The notes: a model not told the origin generated them from the sequence alone. DNA of 64,000 bases from UQRS01 sp050946935 (GCA_050946935.1 JBMNVR010000003.1:95728-159727), one strand, 5' to 3'. Positions 44,367 through 54,062 are shown, counted from the first letter of the stretch. Numbers and translations: made by a program.

Positions 44367-44528
44367 TGAATCCCGGCCGTGTCGGCTCGGAATTTTGTTT
44401 TGCGTCCGGCTGAATAAGGGATCGCCCGGCCGAGCCCGGTTCGGGTTTACGGCAGGACGCGTGTTTTTTGCAGCGGCGCGGGGTAAGCGTCGGCAAATGT
44501 GGAGGAAAAAGCCTCCTGCGGTGGGTGC

Positions 44529-46220
44529 TTAATCCAGACCGTTTGCCTGCACAATATCCGTGATGTAGCGCTCAGCGCCGGTCCCTTGCATGCGGCAGAC
44601 GCGGTTCAAAACCGGGTTGGAGATCCCGACGCCGCTTACAATAAAATTGACCGATCCCCGGCCGTCTCCCGCCAGGAGGATATGGTATCCGGTGTTTTCC
44701 AGGATCAGGCGGTCAGAAGTCTCGTCCCGTTTGGAGTAGGGATAAGCCATTGCAGTCGGCGTCTTTCCTATTTTGCCGGAAAACAGATTCTGAACCGCTT
44801 CAAAATCGCTGTGAACCGTACGGGCATAGTCGGCCTCTGATTCGCCCTCGTTGATTTTGGCGCCCACCCGGATGTTTGCGTCGTATCTGTGAAGATAATA
44901 GGTGTGGGACTGCGCCTCGATCACGCCGGCGTCGGACATCTCCTTCAGCTCATTCCAGGTGCAGTAGGGCACGTCGTATGTATAATCCGCTTTTTGTACA
45001 GAGCTGCGGTCGGGATGCTTTTCGGCGTCGTCGATGAATTCCCCGATGATGTTGACCTCGGCCTTCATGCCGTATTTCTGCAACAGGGGGTAGGCGTATT
45101 TGTATACGCCCCAGCTTCCGTCATCAATGCTGATCATGACCGCTTTTTCGGGTAGCAGACGTTCGCCGCTGCAATGCGCTTCAATCTCCTCGATTCCGAC
45201 GGTGGTGTATCCGTTGTTTTTAAAAAAGAGCAGATCGGCTTCAAATTCGTCGACATAAATGGAGTATTGGTCAAATTGGATGCCCGCGGTTACCTCCTCC
45301 GGCGTGACGAAGTTGTGATACATTAAAACGATCAGAGAGCGGACCGGGTGCGGGTTGGTTCCGATGGAAACCGGAGACGAGCGCGGGCTGGTTTTAACGC
45401 AGGTTCCTTTGTCGTCCGTATAGATGCCCCGGACCGCGTAGCCAAAGACGTTCCCGCCTGCGTTCGGATCGGCATAGCAGGTACCCCGAACCGTGGCGCA
45501 GGGAGTTTGCAAATCGTCGCCGCGGTAAATTTCGTAGGAAGTGGCACCGACGGCGCTCCAGTGCACAACCGCCGTGGAGGCGTCCTGCATCGTCACGCTG
45601 TCGATTGCAGGCGCGGCAAGCGTCTGCGCCGGATCGGAGGAGAAGGCCGCCCCCGCCGCTGTACAGCGGATTTGATAGAAAAAGCAGCCGCCGCCCGCCG
45701 TGAGGTCGGTGTAGGCGGTCTCCATAGTGGCGCCGACGAATGTGTAGGCTCCGTTTTCTTCGCTGCTGCGGTAAATGTCATAGGAAGCCGCCTGAATCTT
45801 CGATGCCCATTCGATTTGATACCCGCCGTCAACCGATTGCAATCCTGTGATGATTAGCTCGCGCGTATCGGTGGTATATGTGACCGCGTCCGAAACAGCC
45901 GTGTTCTTGCTTTCGTAATAGTTGCCGTTTCGTTCGCTGCAGGAGGCGACGGTGTACCGATAGCTTTGTCCGTCGGTTACCAGTGTGTCGCGGTAGCCGG
46001 CCTCCTTCGCAATGGTTAGCTGCTTTCTGCTCCCGTCATCAAGACACTCCCGGTTGACTGCATATCCGGCTGCGCCGTCGACCGCCGGCCAGGATAACGC
46101 GATGCATCCGGCCTCTGCAACGGCCTGCAGGGAGGCCGGAGCCGGCAGATCGTTTGCACAGGAGCTGAGTGGAAGCAGGCATGCGAAAACAAGCAGAAAA
46201 GCGATGATTCTATTCTTCAT
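44529..46220 (-). CDS. Lipoprotein polysaccharide deacetylase with Fn3-like repeats
   Basis: 563 residues. Lipobox LPLSSC (Cys about 20) after a hydrophobic core. Residues about 25-300 hold three Fn3-like repeats (repeated GAAGYAVNRE, AASYDIYRSSEENGAYTF and TSYEIYRG types). The C-terminal NodB domain has MISIDDGSWG (metal Asp pair) and EAQSHTYYLH (two His), then DLRHEES-like late motifs. It probably deacetylates peptidoglycan or another surface polysaccharide. Start 46220 is fixed by CGGAGGGAG 5-6 bases upstream; the longer frame up to 46394 lacks a signal peptide. Confidence 0.85.
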   Translation of the reverse strand: MKNRIIAFLLVFACLLPLSSCANDLPAPASLQAVAEAGCIALSWPAVDGAAGYAVNRECLDDGSRKQLTIAKEAGYRDTLVTDGQSYRYTVASCSERNGNYYESKNTAVSDAVTYTTDTRELIITGLQSVDGGYQIEWASKIQAASYDIYRSSEENGAYTFVGATMETAYTDLTAGGGCFFYQIRCTAAGAAFSSDPAQTLAAPAIDSVTMQDASTAVVHWSAVGATSYEIYRGDDLQTPCATVRGTCYADPNAGGNVFGYAVRGIYTDDKGTCVKTSPRSSPVSIGTNPHPVRSLIVLMYHNFVTPEEVTAGIQFDQYSIYVDEFEADLLFFKNNGYTTVGIEEIEAHCSGERLLPEKAVMISIDDGSWGVYKYAYPLLQKYGMKAEVNIIGEFIDDAEKHPDRSSVQKADYTYDVPYCTWNELKEMSDAGVIEAQSHTYYLHRYDANIRVGAKINEGESEADYARTVHSDFEAVQNLFSGKIGKTPTAMAYPYSKRDETSDRLILENTGYHILLAGDGRGSVNFIVSGVGISNPVLNRVCRMQGTGAERYITDIVQANGLD

Positions 46221-46497
46221 TGTTTCTCCCTCCGTGATTGGGAAAATTTCCGGTATGGTTTTTTTAATCCTTTCGTTTTGAACGGTTTTCGCCCTGCAAG
46301 CGGGAAAAGCGGCTGTTTTGTATGTCTCTGCACCGCTTTGTACGGCTAATGGAATATACAATGGCGAAAACATCAGCCGCTTTTTGCTTTGCAACTCTCA
46401 ACCCCGGCGGTTGTCTTTTGTGCGCGGCCGATTATAGAATGGGCAGATGTTAAACCCGGCCGACAGAAAACAAGCTTTCCGGCCGGACGATATATCC

Positions 46498-47616
46498 TCA
46501 AACCGATTTGGCTTTCTTGTGGAAAAGATTCAGATTCTCTCTGGCCGAACGCAGCAGCTGCTGTATCGACCGATAGACCAGCCGCCTCGTCTCTTCATCT
46601 GCACCGCTGATGTATTTGAGCACGCTGCCCGAGCGGCGCAAACGATCGGTCGACAGCTCGGAGAGAGTGGTGATGTCATTTGCCTCCAGCAAGCCGAAAA
46701 GCGCGTCGATAAATTTCCCGCGCTGCTCCATATTCATTCCCGCGATCCAATCCTTGAGGGTATGGTCGATGAACCGGCTTTGGTCGGTCACGTGGTCCAG
46801 CAGCACAAAACCGTCCCGTTTTACCTGCCAGGAGAACGCGTCATGCTGGAGCAGTCCCTTCTGATCGCTGTGCACAACCGTGTAGGGCTCCTCGTGCCCG
46901 AGAAGCATCCCCACGACCGAGGATTGCGGCACAAAGGTTTTGACCCGGCCGATCATCCCTTTGTATGCCGGATCGGCAAGAACAGAGCCCTCGAACCCCG
47001 GGCCGTCGTTGTTGTAAACGGCGACGATCCGCTCCCGGATTTCCTCCGGGCAGAAAGCGGCCCCATATACCGCGAGGTTCCCGCCCTTGGAATGTCCGCC
47101 GATGTGCAGCGGAGCCGTGCTTTTTCCGGCGACCGAACGAATGTATTCAACCGCCTCCAACTGTGACGGGACGGTATCGACGCTCATCAGGAAATCTTCT
47201 TTCCACCCGACCACTGTATCGTCGGTGCCGCGAAAGGCAATGTATGCTTCTCCATTACCGATGTCGATATACAACGCGGAAAACTGTACCTGTGCGTCGG
47301 CGTCCACCCGGTCGACATAACAGGAAAGGCGGGTGTCTGCAAACCGGCGGCATCCGGCCATCGCGGGCAACAGGTCGTTGGTTCGGGGCGAGATCAGAGG
47401 ACCCAGCCGCAGCCGGGCCGTATGATCGCTGGCGTTTGCAAACATGTCTGCCAGCAGGGGCAGAGGGATTGGCTCCGCTTCCCGGTTGGGGGTGATGAGA
47501 CCGTCGAGATTGAGATAGGCCAGCTGGCAGAAAATAAGGCTGTCAATTTCATTAAACGGCGCTGTCTGGAAGGAGAGATCGCCTCTCCACTCTATATAAT
47601 CCAATAAATCCGCCAT
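46498..47616 (-). CDS. DUF2974 (Mbeg1-like) alpha/beta hydrolase
   Basis: 372 residues. MADLLDYIEWRGDLSFQTAPFNEIDSLIFCQLAYLN is the family start, YIAFRGTDDTVVGWKEDF follows, and GGHSKGGNLA (about 163-172) holds the nucleophilic Ser of a GxSxG motif. The later YNNDGPGF block is also conserved. It is thought to be a lipase-like esterase, but no substrate is established. No signal peptide, so cytoplasmic. GGAGGAAAC precedes the ATG. Confidence 0.87.
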   Translation of the reverse strand: MADLLDYIEWRGDLSFQTAPFNEIDSLIFCQLAYLNLDGLITPNREAEPIPLPLLADMFANASDHTARLRLGPLISPRTNDLLPAMAGCRRFADTRLSCYVDRVDADAQVQFSALYIDIGNGEAYIAFRGTDDTVVGWKEDFLMSVDTVPSQLEAVEYIRSVAGKSTAPLHIGGHSKGGNLAVYGAAFCPEEIRERIVAVYNNDGPGFEGSVLADPAYKGMIGRVKTFVPQSSVVGMLLGHEEPYTVVHSDQKGLLQHDAFSWQVKRDGFVLLDHVTDQSRFIDHTLKDWIAGMNMEQRGKFIDALFGLLEANDITTLSELSTDRLRRSGSVLKYISGADEETRRLVYRSIQQLLRSARENLNLFHKKAKSV

Positions 47617-47779
47617 ATCGTTTCCTCCTGTTTCATCCGTGCCGCGCGGCGTCGGTATAAAATACTATTCTATTGTATCATATTTTAGCCGGATTTTGTG
47701 CGCAGAAGCGAGTTTTTTTGAAAAAAGAAATGTTTGCGAAGGGAGGACGTGCGGAACAATATATGCAGGTCCTTCACGC

Positions 47780-47816
47780 ACACAGCCCCCGGACCGAGGT
47801 GATCCGGGGGCTGTGT
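47780..47816. repeat. Stem-loop downstream of ECF S-component gene
   Basis: ACACAGCCCCCGGA (47780-47793) pairs with TCCGGGGGCTGTGT (47803-47816). No T run follows in either direction, so termination is doubtful; it may protect the 3' end of the leftward mRNA. Confidence 0.5.
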
Positions 47817-47846
47817 ACATCTATAGAAGACATCGTCGAGCGCGGT

Positions 47847-48368
47847 TTACAGCATCTCTTTAAAATACGGTACGCGGAGCAGCAGCGGCAGCAAAATGGT
47901 CGAGATCACAACGCCCGCGCCGCTTTGCAGCGCGTTCATCGGTATCGAGGCGGCCGCCGCAATGCCGTAACCGAGGATGGTCGATTCGACCGCAAAATAG
48001 CCGAGAACCACAATCAACGCGGCGCAGAGGCCGGAGAGTACGATTGAGGGAACCAGCTTTATTTTCCGCTTTTGCAGCGCGCGGAACACGAGCGCTGCAG
48101 CCAGCGCAGCCAGCGCCTTAATCAGCAGGGTGGGGATGGCATAATGGGCATATCCCGCAAGAATATCAGCCAGCATGGAACCGATTCCGGCTGCGGCCAT
48201 TCCGTAAACCGGGCCGAGCAAAAAGCCCGACAGTATGACAAACGCGTCGCCGAAATGAATATATCCGTTGGTGGCGAGGATGGGAATGCGAAAAATCATG
48301 GTCGCCACGCAGCACAGCGCGGCAAATACGGCGGACATCACTAATTTCTGGGTTGTTTTTCGAGTCAT
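47847..48368 (-). CDS. ECF transporter S component
   Basis: 173 residues with about five or six membrane helices. TQKLVMSAVFAALCCVATM at the start gives the ECF docking helix, and YIHFGDAFVILSGFLLGPVYGMAAAGIGSMLADIL is the conserved block of vitamin-binding S proteins of the HmpT/PdxU class. It captures a vitamin or precursor and needs a shared EcfA/A'/T module not encoded here. No TPP or other riboswitch pattern was seen upstream, so the ligand is not assigned. GGAGG lies 10 bases before the ATG. Confidence 0.88.
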   Translation of the reverse strand: MTRKTTQKLVMSAVFAALCCVATMIFRIPILATNGYIHFGDAFVILSGFLLGPVYGMAAAGIGSMLADILAGYAHYAIPTLLIKALAALAAALVFRALQKRKIKLVPSIVLSGLCAALIVVLGYFAVESTILGYGIAAAASIPMNALQSGAGVVISTILLPLLLRVPYFKEML

Positions 48369-48494
48369 TGTTGGAATGACCTCCTTCTTTTTTATTTTAC
48401 CGATAGCATACTACAGGATAATCAAAATAACAAGTGGGAGGGTTCAGAATCTACAAAACGGAGGAATTCGGCCGACATTTGACCCGTTTTTATA

Positions 48495-48523
48495 TTGAAA
48501 ATATCTTAATAGAATGATAAGAT
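48495..48523 (+). promoter_or_regulatory. Promoter of ABC exporter operon with overlapping palindrome
   Basis: TTGAAA (48495-48500), 17-base spacer and TAAGAT (48518-48523). TATCTTA (48502-48508) and TAAGATA (48518-48524) form an inverted repeat with 9-base spacing that covers the spacer and -10, an operator-like layout. No regulator gene is adjacent. Confidence 0.5.
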
Positions 48524-48595
48524 AATAAAGCATATAACTTGTGATGGAACAAAATTTTGAAGTTTCCCTTTCAAGCCGTTTCGGAGGTGCCTTGT

Positions 48596-50320
48596 TTGAA
48601 ATACATGTTTCCGCACCTGAAACCCTATCGGTTTCAGTTTGTCATCGGTCCGCTCTTTAAACTGTTGGAGGCGGTGCTGGAACTGACCATGCCTTTGTAT
48701 ATGGCGCGGATTGTCGATGTGGGCATTCCCGCCGGAGATCGAACCTATATTTTGAAAATGGGCGGGTGGATGCTGCTGACTGCGACAGTCGGTCTTTGCA
48801 GCGCCATGATTTGTCAGTACAGTGCCTCGGTTGCGTCGCAGGGCTTCGGAACCTCGCTGCGCGACGGCCTGTTCAAAAAGGTGCTGGGCCTTTCCTTCGC
48901 ACAGGTAGAGGCGTTTGGCGTCGGCACCCTCACCAACCGGATTACCAACGATGTAAACCAACTCCAGCTCGCCGTCGCCATGAGCATCCGCCTTGTCATC
49001 CGGGCGCCCTTTATCTGTATCGGCAGCGTGATCGCCACATTGCTGATCGACTGGAAACTGGGACTGATTGTGCTGTTTTCCCTTCCGGTGTTTTCCGCCG
49101 CTTTGTATTTTGTCATGCGTTCGACCTTTCCGCTCTATACAAAGGTTCAGGCTCGCCTCGACGAAGTCGGCGCCAAGGTGCGGGAGCTGCTTTCGGGTGC
49201 GCGGATCATCCGCGCCTTTGCAACCGAGGAGCGGGAGACGGCCTGTTTCAAGCAGAAGGATGAGGCGTTTGCCCGCGCGGCTGCAAGGGTGGGCGCGGTA
49301 TCCTCCGCCTTCAATCCCATTACTTCTCTGATTATGAACATGACCATTATCGCCATCATCTGGTTCGGGGGCTTTCGGGTCTATGACGGGGCGCTGACCT
49401 CGGGGGAGATTCTGGCTTTCATCAGTTACGTGACCCAGATGCTGACTGTGCTGATTGTCTTGGCCAATCTCGTGGTCATCATGACCCGCGCCGCGGCTTC
49501 CCTCCGCCGGGTGAGCGAGGTGCTGGCTCTGCCGGACGACCCGGCCGAGTCGTCCTTGGGTGACGCCGCCGGGCCGGAGGGGGGAACGGCGGTCGAGTTC
49601 CGCCATGTCTCCTTCGGATATCACGCCGGCGGCGATCAGGCGCTGGAGGATATCAGCTTCCAGATTAAAAAGGGAGAGTCGGTTGGCATCATCGGTGTGA
49701 CCGGTTCGGGAAAAAGCACCCTGTGTCATCTGATATCGCGCTACTACCTCCCCGACAGTGGAGAGGTGTTGCTCTTTGGAAAAAATGCGGCCGACTACCC
49801 CGTCGCGCTGCTGCGCCGGATTGTCGGAGCCGTTCCGCAGAAAATTCAGCTTTTTTCGGGTACGGTGGCCGAAAATCTTCGCTTCGGCCGGCCGGGGGCT
49901 TCCGATGCGGAACTGCGCCGCGCGGCGAAAATTGCACAGGCTGACGGGTTTGTCTCCGGCCTGCGGAAAGGGTATGATACGCAGCTCTCCAAGGGGGGGA
50001 GAGGGCTGTCGGGCGGGCAGCGGCAGCGGCTGGCGGTCGCACGGGCGGTGGCGGCCGATCCGGCACTGCTGATTCTTGACGACGCCTCCTCCGCGCTTGA
50101 CTATGCGACCGACCTCGCCCTGCGCCGCGCCATCGCGGAGGAGATGGCGGGCGTAACCACCATTGTTGTTTCCCAGCGTATTCGGTCGATCATGTCTCTG
50201 GATAAAATCATCGTGCTGGAGGAGGGACGGATCGCCGGCATCGGCTCGCATGACGAGTTGCTGGCCACCTGTCCCGAATACCGCGCGCTGGCCGAAATTG
50301 GGGGAGGTGGCGCCGCATGA
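48596..50320 (+). CDS. ABC exporter subunit, degenerate NBD
   Basis: 574 residues from TTG 48596 (GGAGGT 7 bases upstream). Six-helix exporter domain then an NBD: Walker A GVTGSGKST (about 369-377), signature LSGGQRQR (about 476-483), Walker B LLILDDASSALD. Here the catalytic Glu is Asp, and the switch His is Gln (VVSQRI), so its ATP site is of the degenerate type found in heterodimeric exporters such as BmrC and TM287. It pairs with the next gene, whose start overlaps its stop. Substrate could be drug or lipid. Confidence 0.9.
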   Translation: MKYMFPHLKPYRFQFVIGPLFKLLEAVLELTMPLYMARIVDVGIPAGDRTYILKMGGWMLLTATVGLCSAMICQYSASVASQGFGTSLRDGLFKKVLGLSFAQVEAFGVGTLTNRITNDVNQLQLAVAMSIRLVIRAPFICIGSVIATLLIDWKLGLIVLFSLPVFSAALYFVMRSTFPLYTKVQARLDEVGAKVRELLSGARIIRAFATEERETACFKQKDEAFARAAARVGAVSSAFNPITSLIMNMTIIAIIWFGGFRVYDGALTSGEILAFISYVTQMLTVLIVLANLVVIMTRAAASLRRVSEVLALPDDPAESSLGDAAGPEGGTAVEFRHVSFGYHAGGDQALEDISFQIKKGESVGIIGVTGSGKSTLCHLISRYYLPDSGEVLLFGKNAADYPVALLRRIVGAVPQKIQLFSGTVAENLRFGRPGASDAELRRAAKIAQADGFVSGLRKGYDTQLSKGGRGLSGGQRQRLAVARAVAADPALLILDDASSALDYATDLALRRAIAEEMAGVTTIVVSQRIRSIMSLDKIIVLEEGRIAGIGSHDELLATCPEYRALAEIGGGGAA

Positions 50321-52074
50321 GGACGAGTACCAAAACCTCCTCTAAAATAGAGAACCGCGCTGTTTTGCGCTGGCTGCTTTCCCTCGCCGGGCGGGAGAAA
50401 AAGCGGCTGCTTTTGGTATTTCTTTTTGCCTGCGTCGCGTCGGCGGCTGATATCACTGCACCGTTTCTGACCGGCCGGGCGATCGACCATATCGTCGGCG
50501 CGGGAAATGTGGATTTTGCCGCCGTTTTGAAAATCGCGCTCGTTCTGCTGGCACTTGGAGTCGTGCTGTCTCTGGGGAATTTTCTGACCGGCATGCTGAC
50601 CCATCGCTGTGTACAGCGGATCGTGCGGGATATACGAGACGATGCGGCCGAGCGGATGATGCGCCTCCCGCTGGAGGTATACGACCGCAACTCGCATGGC
50701 GATATCATCAGCCGGTTTGTCAATGACGCCACCGCCATTGCCGACGGCCTGATCGACGGGATTATCCAGCTTTTTACCGGCGTAGTGGTGATTATCGGCT
50801 CGCTGACCTTTATGCTGTTGATCAGCCCGATTGTGACGCTGGTGGTGATTGCTGTCACCTCACTGACCTTCCTTGTCGCCATGACGGTGACTCGTCTGTC
50901 CAATCGCTATTTCAAAAGCCAGCAGGCCATCACCGGCGAACTGACCGGCCTGACGGAAGAGATGATCGGCGGTGTCGAAACGGTCAAGGCCTTCGCGTAT
51001 GAGGAGACGGCCGCCGCCCGCTTTGGGGAGATCAACCGCCGCCTCTACACCGCCGGGCAGAAGGCGCAGTTCGCAAGTTCCCTGACCAATCCGACCACCC
51101 GGTTCGTCAACTACCTGGCTTATATCGCGGTTGGAGTGATCGGCGGGATATTCGGCGGGCTTTCAGCCGGGCGGATATCCAGCTTTATCATTTACTCCAA
51201 CCAGTTCGCCAAGCCCTTCAACCAGATCACGGCGGTTATCACCGGGATTTTGTCGGCATGGGCCTCGGCCGTGCGGATTTATGAGTTTATCACGCTGGAG
51301 ACCGAGGCGCCAGACCCGCCCGGCGCCGTCGTGCCGGAACGGCTGGAGGGCCGGGTGGAGTTCCGGGACGTCAGCTTCGCCTATAATCCGGAGGTTCCCC
51401 TGATCGAACACTTCAGCCTTGCGGTGGAGCCGGGGACCCGGGTCGCCATCGTCGGGCCGACCGGCGCAGGGAAAACTACGCTGGTCAACCTGATCATGCG
51501 GTTTTACGAACCCCAGTCGGGGGAGATTTTAATTGACGGTCGGCCGCTCGAGGCCTACTCCCGCCAGGGACTGCGCCGCCGCATCGGCATGGTTTTGCAA
51601 GAGACCTGGCTGTTCTCCGGCACCGTGCGCGAGAATATTGCCTACGGTCATCCGGACGCGACCGATGACGAGGTTGTTGCCGCGGCCAAAGCGGCCCGGG
51701 CACACAGTTTTATCAAGCGGCTGCCCAAGGGCTACGACACCCCGATCGACGGGGAGGGCGGAAGTCTCTCGGCCGGGCAGATGCAGCTTTTGACCATTGC
51801 CCGCGCTATGATGACCGGGGCGGATATTCTGGTGCTGGATGAGGCGACCTCCTCCATCGACATTCTAACCGAGCGGCGGGTCACCCGCGCGTTTGAGGAA
51901 ATGATGCGGGGCACTACCAGCTTTATTATTGCACACCGCCTCTCGACCATACGGGACGCCGATGTCATCATCGTGATGAATGAGGGCCATGTGGTCGAGC
52001 AGGGCAGCCATGACGAGTTGCTGAAGCGTGGCGGGTTTTATGCCGGGCTGTACGGCAGCCAGTTTGAAAATTAG
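50317..52074 (+). CDS. ABC exporter subunit, canonical NBD
   Basis: 585 residues. Six-helix exporter domain (about 20-330) then NBD: Walker A GPTGAGKTT (about 381-389), Walker B ILVLDEATSSID with the catalytic Glu, switch His in IIAHRLSTI. The signature is LSAGQMQL rather than LSGGQ. In a heterodimer this altered signature faces the degenerate site of the partner, so the pair has one active and one silent site, as known for BmrC/BmrD and TM287/288. Start overlaps the partner stop by 4 bases. Likely an outward multidrug-type pump. Confidence 0.91.
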   Translation: MRTSTKTSSKIENRAVLRWLLSLAGREKKRLLLVFLFACVASAADITAPFLTGRAIDHIVGAGNVDFAAVLKIALVLLALGVVLSLGNFLTGMLTHRCVQRIVRDIRDDAAERMMRLPLEVYDRNSHGDIISRFVNDATAIADGLIDGIIQLFTGVVVIIGSLTFMLLISPIVTLVVIAVTSLTFLVAMTVTRLSNRYFKSQQAITGELTGLTEEMIGGVETVKAFAYEETAAARFGEINRRLYTAGQKAQFASSLTNPTTRFVNYLAYIAVGVIGGIFGGLSAGRISSFIIYSNQFAKPFNQITAVITGILSAWASAVRIYEFITLETEAPDPPGAVVPERLEGRVEFRDVSFAYNPEVPLIEHFSLAVEPGTRVAIVGPTGAGKTTLVNLIMRFYEPQSGEILIDGRPLEAYSRQGLRRRIGMVLQETWLFSGTVRENIAYGHPDATDDEVVAAAKAARAHSFIKRLPKGYDTPIDGEGGSLSAGQMQLLTIARAMMTGADILVLDEATSSIDILTERRVTRAFEEMMRGTTSFIIAHRLSTIRDADVIIVMNEGHVVEQGSHDELLKRGGFYAGLYGSQFEN

Positions 52075-52084
52075 GGGAATCCGG

Positions 52085-53470
52085 ATGCAGAAAAATGATT
52101 GTACAGAACTTATTATCACCGGCACGGCGGTCGACGGCAGCGGCGTCGGCCGGGCGGATGGGCTGGCGGTTTTCGTCCCCGGCGCGGCCGAGGGTGACCG
52201 GGTGCGTGTGCGCATCGTCAAGCTGCTGAAAAACCGCGCCTTCGGCAGGGTGGAGGCGGTTTTGACCCCCTCGCCTCTACGGCAGACGCCCGACTGTCCG
52301 GTGTTCTCCCGCTGCGGGGGCTGCGCCTTCCGGCACGTCACCTATGCTGCGGAAAAGGAGATCAAGGTTCGCCGCGTGCAGGATGCGATCCGCCGCATCG
52401 GCGGGACGGATCTTGCCCCCCGGCCGATTTTGGCGGCGGACGAGCGGACGCCCTATCGCAATAAGGCGCAGTACCCGTTTGCCAAGGAGGGGGATCGGGT
52501 GGTCGCGGGTTTTTATGCGCCGCACAGCCATCGGGTGATTCCCTGTGAGGACTGCCTCCTCCAGCCGGCGGAGTTCTCAGCCGCCTTGCAGGCGGTCTGC
52601 CGCTTTGCCGAACGGCATAGCCTCAGCGTCTATTCGGAGGAGAGCGGCCGCGGTCTGCTCCGGCATCTCTATCTGCGCAAGGGGTTCGCTACCGGGCAGG
52701 TTATGGCGGTGCTGGTCGTCAACGGCCGCGCGCTCCCCGCAGCGGACGAACTGGTTGAGGTTTTGCGCGCCGCGGTGGGAGAGGGGCTGTGCAGCGTCCA
52801 GCTCAACCACAACCAAAAGCCGACCAACGTCGTGCTGGGGGAGGAATGTACCCTCCTATGGGGCAAGCCGTATATCGAGGATATCCTCTGCGGCGTGCGG
52901 GTACGGCTTTCTCCGCTGTCGTTTTATCAGGTAAACCGGGAGATGGCAGAGCGTCTCTACCGTAAGGCGGCCGAATACGCCGCCCCGGCCGGAAAAACCG
53001 TTCTTGATCTCTATTGCGGGACCGGGACGATCGGCCTCTCGATGGCGGGAGAGGCCGATCAGGTGATCGGGATTGAGGTTGTGCCGCAGGCGGTTGGGGA
53101 CGCGCGACGCAACGCCGAACAAAACGGGATCGAAAACGCCGAGTTTCTTTGCGCCGACGCGGCCGAGGGGGCAGCTGTCCTTCGGCGGCGGGGTGTGCGG
53201 CCGGATGTTGTACTTCTCGACCCGCCGCGCAAGGGCTGCGCGCCTGACCTGTTGCGCACAGTGGCGGCGGATTTTGCGCCCGGGCGGATCGTCTATGTTT
53301 CCTGCGATCCGGCGACACTGGCGCGGGATCTCCGCCTGCTGGGTGAAATGGGATATTGCCTGATCGAATATACGCCGGCCGACCTTTTTCCCGGAACGGC
53401 ACATGTCGAGACGGTAGCGTACATGACCAAAAGCCTTATTGCGAAAAGCGAAACAGAAACATTGCTTTGA
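52085..53470 (+). CDS. 23S rRNA (uracil-C5)-methyltransferase, RlmD/RumA family
   Basis: 461 residues. TRAM domain (about 10-60), then an Fe-S cluster region with CPVFSRCGGC (about 72-81), and a Rossmann methyltransferase domain with LDLYCGTGTIGLSMA. The catalytic Cys is in VYVSCDPATLARDL (about 405-418), followed by PADLFPGTAHVETV. It methylates uridine C5 in rRNA with SAM. The family includes RlmD and RlmCD, and the exact position is not set by sequence. ATG 52085 lies 10 bases after the ABC gene stop. Confidence 0.92.
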   Translation: MQKNDCTELIITGTAVDGSGVGRADGLAVFVPGAAEGDRVRVRIVKLLKNRAFGRVEAVLTPSPLRQTPDCPVFSRCGGCAFRHVTYAAEKEIKVRRVQDAIRRIGGTDLAPRPILAADERTPYRNKAQYPFAKEGDRVVAGFYAPHSHRVIPCEDCLLQPAEFSAALQAVCRFAERHSLSVYSEESGRGLLRHLYLRKGFATGQVMAVLVVNGRALPAADELVEVLRAAVGEGLCSVQLNHNQKPTNVVLGEECTLLWGKPYIEDILCGVRVRLSPLSFYQVNREMAERLYRKAAEYAAPAGKTVLDLYCGTGTIGLSMAGEADQVIGIEVVPQAVGDARRNAEQNGIENAEFLCADAAEGAAVLRRRGVRPDVVLLDPPRKGCAPDLLRTVAADFAPGRIVYVSCDPATLARDLRLLGEMGYCLIEYTPADLFPGTAHVETVAYMTKSLIAKSETETLL

Positions 53471-53960
53471 TAAAAGGAATGCAAGATAAGAATCTTATAA
53501 TTCAAAAAACAGGGTATACAAATTTGGGAAAATATGTTAAAATAACCGGGCGATCGTTAAACCGGGAATGCGGAGTGGGAGATTCGCAATCTTTACTGTG
53601 TGGAAAACAAGTTCTTTTCTGAAGGAGGTATTTTGAAAACCCATCCTTCTTTCACTTTTTGTCAGGTTTTACACATTAGTCGTATTGCTTAAATTCAATA
53701 CTGGCCTTGGCTCCGAATATGAAGTGCGGAAATTAAAAAAAGATTATTTGGCCATGCTTGCAACAGATGTTTTTGGCGTTGGCCGAAGACATACAATTTG
53801 AGTTGCCCGATCGGCAAAATGGATCAGCAATTTTAAGAAGATAAAAATATGAAATGTATTAGACGGTGCAAGCGGGGGTACAATGTGTTTTTCATGGAAA
53901 ATCCGAAAAATGCAGCGGTGTTACGGCTTTTCCACATGTTTTGCGAAAAAAGCTCTTCGA
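53471..53960. other. Long intergenic stretch, no gene supported
   Basis: About 490 bases, AT-richer than its surroundings. It includes GAAGGAGG at 53620 before a TTG that would start only a 19-codon frame, and a 40-odd codon frame near 53690-53800 with no start codon. Neither shows a recognisable family. No promoter, riboswitch or tRNA was seen. It could be eroded DNA. Confidence 0.5.
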
Positions 53961-54062
53961 CCGAGAGCGTCAAAAAAGATGCGGTTGGGTTACCCTTCAT
54001 CGCAAGGCTGGCGCCTTGCGATGAAGGGTAACAAAGAAAGCGGTGGATTCTTGCGCTCTCGG
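53961..54062. repeat. Nested palindromic element
   Basis: CCGAGAGCG (53961-53969) pairs with CGCTCTCGG (54054-54062). Inside lies a perfect 20-base stem: 53989-54008 with 54013-54032 around TGGC. The two arms between these also show partial pairing. It is not followed by a T run and has no coding potential. The layout fits a MITE- or REP-like extragenic element; whether it is repeated in the genome cannot be seen here. Confidence 0.6.

Noticed and set aside
48369..48495. Possible vitamin riboswitch upstream of the ECF S-component gene
   Set aside because: No THI-box, FMN or other conserved riboswitch core was found; only an SD and AT-rich sequence are visible.
53622..53691. Good SD (GGAGGT) followed by a 19-codon frame from TTG
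   Set aside because: Too short, with no conserved features; kept only as a note in the intergenic entry.
53849..54031. 60-codon open frame leading into the nested palindrome
   Set aside because: Its C-terminal part is encoded by the palindrome itself, and there is no SD or family match.
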